The notes: generated by a model from the letters alone, not told the origin. A DNA stretch of 64,000 nt from Bacillus sp. FJAT-45350 (GCF_002335805.1 NZ_NISU01000001.1:2984079-3048078); one strand, 5' to 3'; shown: positions 1 to 8,796, counted from the stretch's first letter. Numbers and translations: made by a program.

Positions 1-466
1 CACTTTGTACCTTTGCATAGTCTGAATGCGATGCTTTTAAAGTTTTGGAATCTATACTCTTTCTAAATATCCCTGCTGCCGTTATCCTTTTTAAAATCTC
101 TCTTTTATCACCTACTTTGACATTTCCCCTAAAAACACCCGTTACTTTGGATGCTTCATAAAAAGAATGAAGTGCATGAGCAAATCTACGCATTGTATAA
201 GCTGAAACAGTCGGATCATTACATTTATATTCTTTAATTTGTTTATCTATAAAATCATACGCATACCTTGGTTTCGCCCGTGCTATATCGTAAACTCCAT
301 GTTCACGATATAAATAATTTGCATATGCTTGGACAACATTTCTATATGTTTCAACCGTACGGTCAGCCAGTTGTTTTTTTCTATGATGATTACCAAAAGT
401 TAAACCCTGTTCTTTTACTTTGTCGAAAACTTTGTCTATTTTAGCTTTACTTTTATCTATACTCAC
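1..466 (-). CDS. Tyrosine-recombinase-like protein, N-terminal part (runs off left edge)
   Basis: An open frame runs from a GTG at 466 off the left edge, about 155 codons without a stop. The start is set by AGGAGGT at 474-480, about 7 nt upstream. The visible part is basic and helical, with a segment (RTVETYRNVVQAYANYLY, about residues 36-53) typical of the SAM-like core-binding domain of phage and plasmid integrases. The catalytic domain would lie outside the window, so the recombinase reading rests on the N-terminal fold alone. It fits the radC-like and serine-recombinase remains nearby as part of a mobile element. Confidence 0.5.
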   Translation of the reverse strand, partial: MSIDKSKAKIDKVFDKVKEQGLTFGNHHRKKQLADRTVETYRNVVQAYANYLYREHGVYDIARAKPRYAYDFIDKQIKEYKCNDPTVSAYTMRRFAHALHSFYEASKVTGVFRGNVKVGDKREILKRITAAGIFRKSIDSKTLKASHSDYAKVQS

Positions 467-512
467 TCTTACCACCTCCTAAAAACCGCGTTAAAAAGAA
501 AGCTTTTTGCAT

Positions 513-715
513 ATCCCTACTAGGGATGGTTCAGTCCGACTTTTCCTTTGAAAAAATCCGACTGAACCTCCCTGTCATTCTCACACCCAAAAATCTCCCA
601 TTCGTAAGACTTATTTTCTTCCTATTAAGCTTTAGCTTAATAGATTTAAATTTATTGCTTACTCATATTTCGACAGCCAGAATCCTAATTTCTGACCCTA
701 ACGCCCTTGCGTTAG
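513..715. repeat. Cluster of short perfect palindromes
   Basis: Four inverted repeats lie in 200 non-coding bases: ATCCCTA-C-TAGGGAT (513-527), GGTTCAGTC/GACTGAACC (528-536 with 560-568), CTATTAAGCT-TT-AGCTTAATAG (622-643) and CTAACGC-cctt-GCGTTAG (698-715). None has a long T-run except weakly, so they are not clear terminators. They lie between two genes of a decayed mobile element and could be recombinase or operator sites. Confidence 0.5.
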
Positions 716-741
716 AATTAATAATGGACTGCACTTTAGCT

Positions 742-1259
742 TTAGATCCGTGACAGTGGTCGGATCAGATGTGAAAATTGATAAATATAGCCTTTTTCCT
801 TCATACTAAAATATTTGCCATCATCACCAACAATTACATGATCAAGCAATTCTATCCCTAATAGCTTTCCAGAGTCCTTAATTCTTTCGGTCACGTTAAC
901 ATCTTCTTTAGATGCTATTGGATCGCCACTTGGATGATTATGCCCCAAGATAATGCTGGCACTGTTAGCCAAAATAGCCGCTTTAAAAACTTCCCTTGGA
1001 CTACTATCGCGGAATTTAGACTACCGATAGAAACTGTATTAATAGCTGTTACTTTGTTCTTCGTATCCAAACAAATAAGTACAAAATGTTCCCTGTCTTC
1101 TTTTCCTATAAACTCCTCTAGAAGTCGTACTGCTGATGTTGGATCTGTTATTTTGTTCGTGTTATAAGGAAATGTCTTTTCTTTCAACATTTGAATCTTT
1201 ACAACACTTAACCTTCTTTTTCTTACTGTCCTTTTTTCTTCAACTTGTGGTTGTTGCAT
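742..1259 (-). pseudogene. RadC-like (JAB/MPN domain) protein, frameshifted
   Basis: Two overlapping frames together make one RadC-family protein. The upstream frame (start ATG 1259, AGGAGG about 9 nt upstream) gives the N-terminal part ending SIGSLNSAIV. The downstream frame resumes with SPREVFKAAILANSASIIL and GHNHPSGDP, the JAB metal-binding motif, then LLDHVIVGD. The break is a single missing base near 1006-1010. RadC-like proteins of this short form are commonly carried by mobile elements and their function is poorly defined; the JAB fold is metalloprotease-like. The frameshift suggests decay unless it is a sequencing error. Confidence 0.75.
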
Positions 1260-1456
1260 ATTTTGCAACCTCCTTCTCGTTTTTATTGTCGTATATGTTA
1301 CTAGTTCGCACTAGTTTCGTTGTCGCAATGCTCGCACATATTTGCGACAGGTTTTAAATCCTTCAGATAATAACACCTATTTAAAAAATGTGTGAAAAAA
1401 ATCCACTTTTTTTAAATTATGGTATAGGTTCCTTGTTATATCTGGAGGTGACTAAT

Positions 1457-2500
1457 TTGAAACAAATGAAACAACAGCTCTTAAGAGCAAAAAATATTCC
1501 TGAATTCAAAATTGTAATTAAAGAAATCGATGAAGATGTAGTTTTAAATAAAGAATTTAAGGAGGGGAGTTTAAAACCTTACATAAAAACTGGAGTTAGA
1601 TTACATGAAAATACAATTGAGTTACCCATTTGGGATGATGAAAATTTATTTAAAGAATTCATTCCTCCTTGGGGATTTCATAAATTTTGTGATTTTCAAA
1701 AGAGTGAATTCGGTTTAGGTCTCATTCACATTCAATTTCGATATGGGAAGAAAATTAGAAAAAAGAGTGATTACAGGTTTAGGGAAGAAAAGGATGTCGA
1801 AAAAATTGATTTTTATTTTTTATATGACTTTCATAAGGAACATTATTTGGAGGTGAAGCCTGAAAATAGCGAAGAATGGCAAAGGAGAGTATCAGAAATG
1901 GAAGTGATAGAAAATCAAACTTTTACATTTGTTTGGGATTATCTTGTTAATAAAAGATCTACCTTTATTGAGAACAATGAAAAATTTAAAAAGAGTAACA
2001 GAAAAACATACTTAGACATAAAAAATCATTTATTGCTACTGGAGGTATTTTTGGAGGATACTTGGTTATATTTTGATTTACTATTTATTGTTTATGGAGA
2101 TTTAACACAAGAAGAACATTTTTATTTGGAACAAGCAATTAGACGGCAAAAAAAGCTTATAACGAACAGCATTGATTATATTCAGCAATTTAATGATGAT
2201 CAATTATTTGACGCATATGATGACTATGCTAATAGAAAGGATAATAAATCAGCATTCGGTATTATTTCAGAGACCTTTTTTATGATTGATACCCTACTTA
2301 AAGCTAGAAAAGAGAAAATAGAAAGTGATGAATGGTTTGTTTATAACCCTACACAAGGTTTTTTACATATGGATAAGAAAAGTAAGAAACTCTATCCTAA
2401 TTTTGCTGAAGTAGAAAGAAGACGCTCTCTTTATCAACAGGCAGCAAATTCTGAATCAGAAAAAACACTTCATATTGAAATATTTAATAGGCAAAAATAA
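1457..2500 (+). CDS. Hypothetical protein
   Basis: A protein of about 347 residues of unknown function. The start is probably TTG 1457, with GGAGGT 7 nt upstream, or ATG 1466; the frame is open further up to 1388 but has no ribosome site there. The sequence is rich in Lys, Glu and aromatic residues, has no signal peptide or clear membrane segment, and includes charged helical stretches (for example EEHFYLEQAIRRQKKL). No motif I recognise. It sits between the radC-like pseudogene and a non-coding structured region and is probably cargo of the same mobile element. Confidence 0.7.
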   Translation: MKQMKQQLLRAKNIPEFKIVIKEIDEDVVLNKEFKEGSLKPYIKTGVRLHENTIELPIWDDENLFKEFIPPWGFHKFCDFQKSEFGLGLIHIQFRYGKKIRKKSDYRFREEKDVEKIDFYFLYDFHKEHYLEVKPENSEEWQRRVSEMEVIENQTFTFVWDYLVNKRSTFIENNEKFKKSNRKTYLDIKNHLLLLEVFLEDTWLYFDLLFIVYGDLTQEEHFYLEQAIRRQKKLITNSIDYIQQFNDDQLFDAYDDYANRKDNKSAFGIISETFFMIDTLLKARKEKIESDEWFVYNPTQGFLHMDKKSKKLYPNFAEVERRRSLYQQAANSESEKTLHIEIFNRQK

Positions 2501-2585
2501 TCGGTTGACAATAATACAATTCCAATTACAATACTCTCGACGGATGACTAATAAAAACGAAGAAATAACCTCTTTTTAAAAGTTC

Positions 2586-2611
2586 GGGGCTAGTTTTAAG
2601 CTAGTCCCCTT
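2586..2611. terminator. GC-rich hairpin after the 1457-2500 gene
   Basis: GGGGCTAG-ttttaag-CTAGTCCCC forms an 8-9 bp stem 90 bp after the stop codon. The T-run is weak, so termination is possible but not certain. Confidence 0.4.
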
Positions 2612-2698
2612 GATAACCTCACCCTTCATCTATCGATAAAAAAGAAGTGACACCCGCTAATTATATATTGAAGGACACTAACGCCCTTCGGTTGTTGG

Positions 2699-2756
2699 CG
2701 ACAAAAAACTGGTTGCAAAACTTTTTGCAACCAGTTTTTCGTCGAAAATTTTTTTG
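2699..2756. terminator. Strong bidirectional intrinsic terminator
   Basis: A 17-bp perfect stem (AAAAACTGGTTGCAAAA at 2704-2720 with its complement at 2723-2739) is extended by CGAC/GTCG and followed by a T-run at 2749-2755. A-tracts and T-tracts on both sides suit termination in either direction. It separates the 1457-2500 gene from the structured RNA-like region. Confidence 0.75.
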
Positions 2757-2830
2757 AAAACAATAAAAGGGTTTTCTAAAAAGAATAAAAATAATATTAC
2801 ACGCAATTAAATATCACTGGCAGAGAGCCT

Positions 2831-3172
2831 CAATTAGTTATGGCAGGCATGACTAATTGGAAAAAAGACGTATCAATTTGTGGCAGTTCCCCGTCTAACT
2901 ACACCACGCCTAACCAGCGTGAGCGTCCGTTAGATGGGTGATCTATTTCTCAGATTTATACCGTCCCTGTGCTTTTTAGCAGTAGGTCGAAAGTGTACCT
3001 TGTGGTGAGGTGGTTGGTAAAGCAGGACCTGAGCGACTTGTCCCCAATGTTTAATTGGCAGTACAGCACTTTTGATGTGAGTGAATACGGTGGCTCCGTC
3101 ACGCAATGTATTCTTAAGCTATTCCTACCCTTTTTAGGGGGTAGTCCGCTCGCTCCCCCAGTTTCAACCACC
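2831..3172 (+). ncRNA. Candidate structured non-coding RNA, about 340 nt
   Basis: No convincing gene, but nested helices throughout. Helix 1 (2831-2859) is a 12-bp hairpin with one U-G pair. Helix 2 pairs 2889-2899 with 2929-2938 through one G-U pair and encloses CACGC/GCGTG (2905-2909 with 2917-2921). A long-range helix GGTGGTTG/CAACCACC (3009-3016 with 3165-3172) encloses GGAC/GTCC (3025-3043), CCAAT/ATTGG (3044-3058), GAATAC/GTATTC (3083-3113) and CTACCC/GGGTAG (3125-3144). Both wobble pairs would be A-C mismatches on the other strand, so a plus-strand transcript is favoured. The class is not recognised; Rfam families of large phage or mobile-element RNAs should be compared. Confidence 0.65.
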
Positions 3173-3290
3173 CGCAATGATAGCTGTTAACCCTAAAACC
3201 TTTAAACATCTCAAAAAAAGTTTTTGGTAATTTAATCTAGTAATCAGATTTATCTAAAAATAGAAACGCTGATTTATCAATAACCATAAA

Positions 3291-3356
3291 ATTATTATTT
3301 TAATAATATATAAACATTATTAACCAATTTATGCTTGATATTATTATTTCAATAAT
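3291..3356. repeat. Pair of AT-rich inverted repeats
   Basis: ATTATTA-ttt-TAATAAT (3291-3307) and ATTATT-atttc-AATAAT (3340-3356) are near copies spaced 49 bp apart, just upstream of the 3438 gene. They could be regulator-binding sites or simply low-complexity DNA. Confidence 0.35.
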
Positions 3357-3437
3357 TTTAAAAATTACGGAAACAACTTACAATAACAACTGTTGAGTCA
3401 TGACCAACTAAATTCATTATATTTGGAGGTTCTGCTA

Positions 3438-3851
3438 GTGTACTTTACAAACCAAAGTCACCAAAACACCTTTAACAACCTATTGCTACAATTCCCAATT
3501 GCAATAAATGATGGGCAGTATCAAGTAGCTTGTTACGTAAGTTCTCTTCCAGAAATCTACAATAAAATTAGTGGAGTTGTTGGGACATCTACACCTTTTG
3601 ATTGGTATTGGCAATACTTGAATGACCTTAAAGATATCCATTTATCTAGCGGTTATGATTTGATTGCTAAAGCTGGATTACACATTTTTAACGGTTTTAA
3701 CGGCTTTAATAAGAATGACAAATTAATAAGTGATCCATTTTCTCTTTACGATGCAATCAATACATGGGGTGACGAATTATATAAGGTATTTCTTCAGTCT
3801 TTGGAGATTGGTTCAGGACGAATGTTATATCATGGGGAGGTTTTAAAATGA
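3438..3851 (+). CDS. DUF2538-like hypothetical protein
   Basis: The start is GTG 3438, with GGAGGT 7 nt upstream; an open frame extends upstream to 3393 but has no ribosome site. The 137-residue product begins YFTNQSHQNTFNNLL and contains ACYVSSLPEIYNK and PFDWYWQ, followed by a helical tail. From memory this resembles the small staphylococcal DUF2538 proteins (VNHEHRENY..., ACYILALPEIF...), whose function is unknown. Its stop overlaps the next gene's start (ATGA), so the two are probably co-translated. Assignment by memory of the family, not by search. Confidence 0.65.
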   Translation: MYFTNQSHQNTFNNLLLQFPIAINDGQYQVACYVSSLPEIYNKISGVVGTSTPFDWYWQYLNDLKDIHLSSGYDLIAKAGLHIFNGFNGFNKNDKLISDPFSLYDAINTWGDELYKVFLQSLEIGSGRMLYHGEVLK

Positions 3852-4339
3852 AACCTGAATTACCAGACATCAATATTATGCTATTAGAGACAAATGACCT
3901 TGCTTTTGATTTTGACAATGCCAGCTTGCCAAAGCCTGTTCTAAGAGATTGGGACGAAGTTTTAATTAGCTATGCTTATGTTTTGCAAGAGGAACAGAAA
4001 CTCTACCAGATTATGATGTATTCTTTTGACCTATCAAAAGAAACACTAGATGTTTCAATACTTGATAATGAGTGCTTCGAATTGTTCTTAATGCTTTCTG
4101 AAAGTGAGGAAGAAGTCCTAATTCACCAAATGGTGTTAATTGGTCATCAAAAGATGCTGAAAGCAGCTGGTTGGAAAAACTCCAATTTAATAAAGAAAAT
4201 GTCCAACCAAAAAAATGTTGATGCCATGACTTATTATAAAAGGTTAATTAAACAATCCCATGTTATACGCTCAATGCAACAATGTTTCGAAATTGATCTC
4301 TCTAAAGTTAATGTAAAAAAGCTACGACTAAATTATTAA
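3848..4339 (+). CDS. Hypothetical protein, coupled to the DUF2538-like gene
   Basis: A 163-residue acidic, helical protein. It starts at an ATG that overlaps the stop of the upstream gene by 4 nt, with GGGGAGG about 8 nt upstream. The N-terminus is acidic (MKPELPDINIMLLE) and the C-terminus basic (LSKVNVKKLRLNY). No domain recognised, no membrane segment. The tight coupling suggests it works with, or binds, the preceding small protein. Confidence 0.7.
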   Translation: MKPELPDINIMLLETNDLAFDFDNASLPKPVLRDWDEVLISYAYVLQEEQKLYQIMMYSFDLSKETLDVSILDNECFELFLMLSESEEEVLIHQMVLIGHQKMLKAAGWKNSNLIKKMSNQKNVDAMTYYKRLIKQSHVIRSMQQCFEIDLSKVNVKKLRLNY

Positions 4340-4396
4340 GCTTTTTGCTTAATCCACTTACATTAACTTTACCTACTGTGTATAGCTAATAAATAT

Positions 4397-4473
4397 ATCT
4401 CTTTGGTAAATGTGCCGTTTACCAAAGAGATACTTTAGGTATGCTTATACTTCCATACACTTAAAGTATAGCA
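4397..4473. repeat. Nested inverted repeats upstream of the serine-recombinase operon
   Basis: A perfect 14-bp inverted repeat (ATCTCTTTGGTAAA, 4397-4410, with 4418-4431; 7-nt loop) is followed at once by ATACTTTA...TAAAGTAT and by GGTATGCTTATACTT versus the imperfect inverse of AAGTATAGCATATCC (to about 4475). There is no T-run. Position 100 bp upstream of the recombinase operon suggests an operator or recombination site rather than a terminator. Confidence 0.45.
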
Positions 4474-4572
4474 TATCCCTTACTTTTTCTTATACCAGAG
4501 ATTATTGAGATTTATAACTTCTCTTTAAACAACATGAACAACATGAACAACATCAAGATAGTGGGAGAAATT

Positions 4573-4743
4573 ATGACTATTAAACGAGTATTCAGCACTG
4601 AAAACGATAAAAGTATAAATGATGTTTTCCAAGATGCAATACGAGAAAACATTGACGATCTAATAAAAAATTTGTACGATCCTAATAAGGTGAATACTGC
4701 TACATCTCGCGAAACTGAAAGGAAGATAAAAAATGAGATGTAG
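4573..4743 (+). CDS. Small protein preceding the serine recombinase
   Basis: The likely start is ATG 4573, with GGGAGA about 6 nt upstream (an in-frame ATG at 4534 lacks a ribosome site). The 56-residue product is charged and helical. It overlaps the start of the recombinase gene by 11 nt in another frame, so the two are translationally coupled. Function unknown; it may be an accessory or directionality protein of the recombinase, which is an inference from position only. Confidence 0.55.
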   Translation: MTIKRVFSTENDKSINDVFQDAIRENIDDLIKNLYDPNKVNTATSRETERKIKNEM

Positions 4744-6305
4744 TTCTATGAATTTAATAGCAGGTCTAAGGTATGCTCCATACTGCCGAGTAAGTACCAC
4801 TCAAGACAGTCAAAAAGACAGCCTTGATAATCAGGTTTCGTTCTTTATTAACTTTATAAAGGAAAATAACGGTGTTTTAGTTAATATTTATGCTGACCAT
4901 GGTAAAACTGGCACTAGCCTTGTTAAAAGAGAAGAGATAAAAAAACTTAGGAAAGCTGCCGAACAAAAGCTATTTGATGTAGTCCCAATAAAATCAATTA
5001 CTAGATGGGCTAGGGACACGGTTGATTCAATCACTTTGGTAAGGGATCTTAAAAGCTACAATGTTCGAGTAATATCAATCGAAGATGGATATGATTCATT
5101 CGACGATCCAGGGGAGATGAAATTAACTATACTATCCCATGCTAGCTCAGCAAGAAAGTGATAACATTTCAAGAAATGTTAGCTTTGGTATCAGAGAAAA
5201 AGCCCGAAATGGTATCTTTCATGGTACACCTCCCTACGGTTATAGTAAGGAAAAAGGAAAATTAATTCCAAAATATCCTGAAGCTCAAATCGTTAAAGAT
5301 ATTTATGACTTATACCTTAAGAAAGGTTGGGGCAGACAAAGGATAGCAAACCACTTAACAGAAAAACTAATTCCTACACCTCGTTCTGTATTAGAAGCAA
5401 AAAATGCAGGAAACACATGGCATGATTCAACAATTAAAATCATTCTTACAAATCAACATTATGTAGGAGATCTAGTTCAAGGTAAATCAAAAACAGACCC
5501 TTCTGATAAAGCATACAGTCAACGACATGGCTACAAAAAGCGAAAGGTCATGAATAAAGAAGAATATATTGTTGCTCCTGGAACACATACTGCTCTAATC
5601 AGCCGTGAAGAGTTTCAAGAAGTACAAGCAAGGATGCAAAAAAAGGCAAAGATCCGTTTTCGCGGAAGAGGAAATAAAACTTTATTTGCTAGATTAGCTT
5701 ATTGTGCTGATTGCGGTGCAGGAATGAATTTTAAAAAAGATAGAAATGCCTATGTATGTGGAACCTATCAAAAAAGAGGTAATGCTGTTTGCCCTTCACA
5801 TTGGATTAAGTTTAATGTCTTAAAAGAAAAGGTTTTATCTGATATTAAAGAGTTAGCGGAGAATTCCATTGATACACACTCTCTCCAATTCCTTATTCAA
5901 AAACATTCTGGGAATAAGGACGAAGACCTAAAAGGAAAACTAGCTGAAACTGAAAAAGCCTTCAAGCAACTTGAAAATGAAAAAATCCAGTTGGTACGAG
6001 CGTTAACACGAGAAACTATTGATGAAAATACATCTAAAATCCAACAACAAGTAATTGAAAGTGAACTTTACATTGTTAAAGAAAAGAAGTTTGAAATTGA
6101 AAAGTTGTTATTCCAACAAAAAGATGCTGAATCGAATTTGATATCTTTTCAAAATGAAGTTAAAAAATTTGTTCAGTTACAAATGTCTGACGAAGAAATG
6201 CTTCGCCAGACACTTCACAAGCTGATAAACAAAATTGTAGTAGCCAAAGATGGAAGCATCACCATCCATTACAACTTTAAAAAACCATTATCAATGGGGG
6301 CTTAA
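4733..6305 (+). pseudogene. Large serine recombinase, frameshifted
   Basis: The first frame (4733-5161) carries the resolvase domain with the catalytic serine in CRVSTTQDSQKDSLDNQ (about residue 21) and GKTGTS. The second frame (from about 5138) begins MLAQQESDNISRNV, the expected continuation after GEMKLTILS. It carries the recombinase domain, a Cys4 zinc ribbon (CADCGAGM...CGTYQKRGNAVCPSHW) and a coiled coil. One extra C in the CCC near 5136-5138 breaks the gene. Such enzymes integrate phages and mobile elements; this one is probably dead unless the shift is a sequence error. The assembled length, about 520 residues, is normal for the family. Confidence 0.85.
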
Positions 6306-6352
6306 TTGTCCCCATCTTTTAAGGTCATCAATAATACACACTCCACATGTGT

Positions 6353-6450
6353 TGAGTGCGGTATATCAATGTTCTGTTAAATTCTGTCTGTAACATCTTT
6401 AACGAGGTTGTACTATTTTTTACTTGATTGCGTTAGCAAAATGTTAGCAA
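6353..6450. repeat. Element-end repeat, copy 1 (with copy at 8699-8796)
   Basis: Roughly 75% of positions match 8699-8796, including CTGTAACATCTTTAAC and GATTGCGTTAGCAAAATGTTA. Copy 2 lies 41 bp inside the att-like core at 8645. Both contain paired GTTAGCA motifs that resemble arm-type integrase sites. I read copy 1 as the outer end of an older element whose core has been lost. The rest of 6306-6606 shows no gene. Confidence 0.55.
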
Positions 6451-6606
6451 CGCTTATTGGTCAAAGAACTGTAAAAGATGTTAAGATTCTTTATGTAATT
6501 AATTTTTTGTCCTTATTTGTCCTTATTTTGTCCCTATTTTTCCTAATGGTACTTTGTTCATTAAGTAGTTAACTCCAATAATGTCCCCTTTTGTGTCCCT
6601 ATTTTA

Positions 6607-7696
6607 TTAAGGAGAATAAATATATTTGGTTCCAGCTCCCTTTCCAACAATCTTAACACTGTCTGGTTCCATTTCTTTTACCAAACGTTGTACTTGCTTT
6701 TGGTTCATCCCCGTTAATTGCCTTATTTCCTTATTAGTTAAACTTCGATCTGTTTTTAGTATAGATAATATGCGAATTTTGACTGCTTCCTTATCCAAAA
6801 TTTGCTGACGTTCATATTGCAATTCACCTTTTAATAATTTATATGCACTTCGTGAAAGAGTAAAGTACCTCCCTTTACCACGTCCGATTGATTCTAATAA
6901 ATTAAAATCATTTTGCATCTTACTAAGTAATTCACGTGCTTGCTCCATACTCCTTTGAGCAACTTCTGCTGCTATTGACGTATCAATTTCTTCATGTCTA
7001 ATTAAATATTGCAATATAAGCAGATGGTCAACATCAATGTGATTTTTTTCTTGTGCCATATGATTAATTAAGTTTTTGAAATCCTTGTTTAATGGAGAAG
7101 ATATAAAGGTAAGCAATGTTACTACCAACTTCTCTATATATCGGTGGTTCTTTCCCCTCAATCAATAGCGAACGGAATATCCTTGAAACACCCAGGTTTG
7201 AACGGTTGACTAATTTTAATCTATCTAACAAATCCATTAAGTGATTATTCCTCGCTACTGGAGGATGGTGGAGAATATTTTTAGGTGTAATACCACCAAC
7301 AAACTCTCCTGGATTAGTTAGTATTAGCTTATCATTATATTGCTTCAACATAATAGTTCCATTCATTCGATAATCCCTATGACCAAACGCATTAAGCAAA
7401 GCTTCTCTTAAAGCAATTGTTGGATATGTACTAAACTCTGGATGCACAAGTCCAGATTCTACAGTAACCATTGGATTATCGACAGCTATATACCGTTCCA
7501 ATTCATACAGTGCTACTGGTATAGCATGAGTTCCGTCATCTCGATGAGAATAATCAGTATCACTAATCATCTTTCTAAACGACCATTTGTATTGTGGAAT
7601 ATATTTTGAAATAGCTTCAGGCTTTCCAACAAGTAGTAGGGAGCCTTTAGTAAGAAAGTTTTCCTTTAACGCTCCGATAGACCTCATTAGATGCAA
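6607..7696 (-). pseudogene. AlbA_2/HATPase_c_4-type ATP-binding regulator, frameshifted remnant
   Basis: Two frames join into the C-terminal two thirds of a Schlafen-AlbA_2-type ATP-binding protein. The upstream frame (7696-7064) holds the ATPase region (TIALREALLNAFGHRDYR, LILTNPGEF, NLGVSRIFR). The downstream frame (7161-6607) holds winged-helix regions (LTNKEIRQLTGMNQKQVQRL). They meet near 7115, where a base is gained or lost. The N-terminal AlbA_2 domain is absent. Family members are putative regulators or nucleic-acid-binding proteins found in islands. This copy is degraded and lies in an older insertion remnant. Confidence 0.65.
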
Positions 7697-7814
7697 GACT
7701 ATAAGATGTATGAGGACCTTGTGCTTTATAGAGATTCTTTTTTAATTGTATATTTTCTTTTTTTAGTCTATCAATCTCTTTTAAAGCAGACCTGAGCTGT
7801 TCTTGAATATCCAT
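7697..7814 (-). pseudogene. 5' fragment of a coiled-coil protein, possibly a helicase or TOTE-type gene
   Basis: From ATG 7814 an open frame reads MDIQEQLRSALKEIDRLKKE and on through a Lys-rich coiled coil for about 40 codons, in a different frame from the pseudogene that follows. This kind of N-terminus is common in large DEAD/DEAH helicases of TOTE-type conflict systems, but only the coiled coil is present. I read it as a leftover fused by deletion to the AlbA_2-type remnant. Low confidence on the family. Confidence 0.3.
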
Positions 7815-7993
7815 AAGGCTACTCCAATCGTTAATAACTTTAACTCTAGTTTAGCCAAGAAACCTTTTATTTAACAGTCTAATCCTTCATAATAATTTTA
7901 CTAAGTATAGTTTATGCATAAGGCAGCAATAGAATAATTTTAGTAGCGAGAGTACTAAAAGAGTTGAAATTCTTATAAGGGAGAGTGTTTATT

Positions 7994-8284
7994 GTGGGTA
8001 AGGAAAAGAAGAAAAAGTGCATTGTTGAGGAAACAGAAGACTTCGGCATCTGTGTTTTATATTGTAAAGACTGTAATTATACATTTGAGATAGATTGGGA
8101 AACAATTTTTGCAATACAAGAATGTACTCATGGATATGTAGGATTTCATCTAGATGATGTAATGATTGAATGCCCTAAATGTCATAAGTTCATTTCAAAT
8201 AGTACCAATGATGACCATCATCTTACAGATACAAAAAAACCAAAACGAAATATAACAATAGAAGATAATGAGTTGCCTTTTTAG
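7994..8284 (+). CDS. Small zinc-motif protein with SSB-like acidic tail
   Basis: The likely start is GTG 7994, about 9 nt after AAGGGAGAG (GTG 7985 is also in frame but overlaps the ribosome site). The 96-residue product has two CxxC pairs (YCKDC and ECPKC), likely one zinc site. It ends EDNELPF, which matches the acidic DDD-I/L-PF tail of single-stranded DNA-binding proteins that recruits repair and replication partners. There is no OB-fold visible. Function unknown; the tail suggests it docks on SSB-interacting proteins, which is an inference. Confidence 0.6.
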   Translation: MGKEKKKKCIVEETEDFGICVLYCKDCNYTFEIDWETIFAIQECTHGYVGFHLDDVMIECPKCHKFISNSTNDDHHLTDTKKPKRNITIEDNELPF

Positions 8285-8513
8285 AATGTTCATCTACAAT
8301 AATTGGTATATAAATGGAGCCATATGATCACCATTAGCTTAAACTTTGTCACTTAGTTGGTCAAGATATCCAAGTAACATTATTAATTGGTCATTTGTAT
8401 ATCCCATTCTTAATCCCGCTGTTTCTTTTAATTAAATAGTAACATCAATACTTTATATCCTCGTTCACTTTACCTTTGGAAATACTTAGATGGACTGTAA
8501 AAATCTTAAAGGT

Positions 8514-8636
8514 CATACAACGAAAAAAGAAGCTTCCCACAAGTTGGATAAACTAATGAGAAGCCTCTTTTATATACCTAATGTTAGCATTTTGTTAGCA
8601 AATCACTACAAAACCCTTATATATCAAGGGTTTTAG
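8514..8636 (+). pseudogene. Integrase C-terminal remnant 1
   Basis: The plus-strand frame from 8514 reads HTTKKEASHKLDKLMRSL and runs to TAG at 8634-8636. It matches the style of integrase tails such as KKKETPNKFSELIRGLR at 13898-13948. The catalytic motifs are gone. The coding bases also form a hairpin (GAAGCTTC...GAAGCCTC, 8530-8567) that can terminate minus-strand transcription. It lies about 80 bp from the att-like core at 8645, the same spacing as in the intact prophage. Confidence 0.5.
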
Positions 8637-8644
8637 CGGTCATC

Positions 8645-8658
8645 ACATCATGCCGCCC
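8645..8658. other. att-like core, partial copy of groEL 3' end
   Basis: ACATCATGCCGCCC is identical to 14 bases of the groEL stop-codon end (62323-62336). It is preceded at a similar distance by AGGGTTT, as at the other two copies. I read it as a decayed attachment site marking the left end of the BceRSAB island. Confidence 0.6.
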
Positions 8659-8698
8659 CTAAGGTGAGAGTGTGTAATATCTTTAACATAAGGGAAGT

Positions 8699-8796
8699 AG
8701 GGTGCGTTATTTCAAGGTTCTTCTAAATTTTCACTGTAACATCTTTAACTTTATTTTATTGTTTTTCACTGGATTGCGTTAGCAAAATGTTACCAA
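8699..8796. repeat. Element-end repeat, copy 2
   Basis: This partner of 6353-6450 lies just inside the att-like core at 8645-8658, with TTGCGTTAGCAAAATGTTA at its right end. The segment 8285-9178 otherwise holds only integrase-tail remnants and terminators; I see no intact gene in it. Confidence 0.55.

Noticed and set aside
526-753. 75-codon open frame on the plus strand
   Set aside because: It spans the palindrome cluster, has no ribosome site and a composition unlike protein; treated as non-coding.
2831-3172. Group II or group I intron
   Set aside because: I could not find a domain V-like hairpin, a maturase gene or a conserved intron core; exons on either side are not evident.
2956-3190. 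Two overlapping 73-codon frames on both strands
   Set aside because: They lie in the structured RNA-like region, lack ribosome sites and show no domain; the helices explain the sequence better.
5139-5160. Independent start of a second recombinase gene at 5139
   Set aside because: No ribosome site; the first residues are the expected continuation of the upstream frame, so this is a frameshift, not a second gene.
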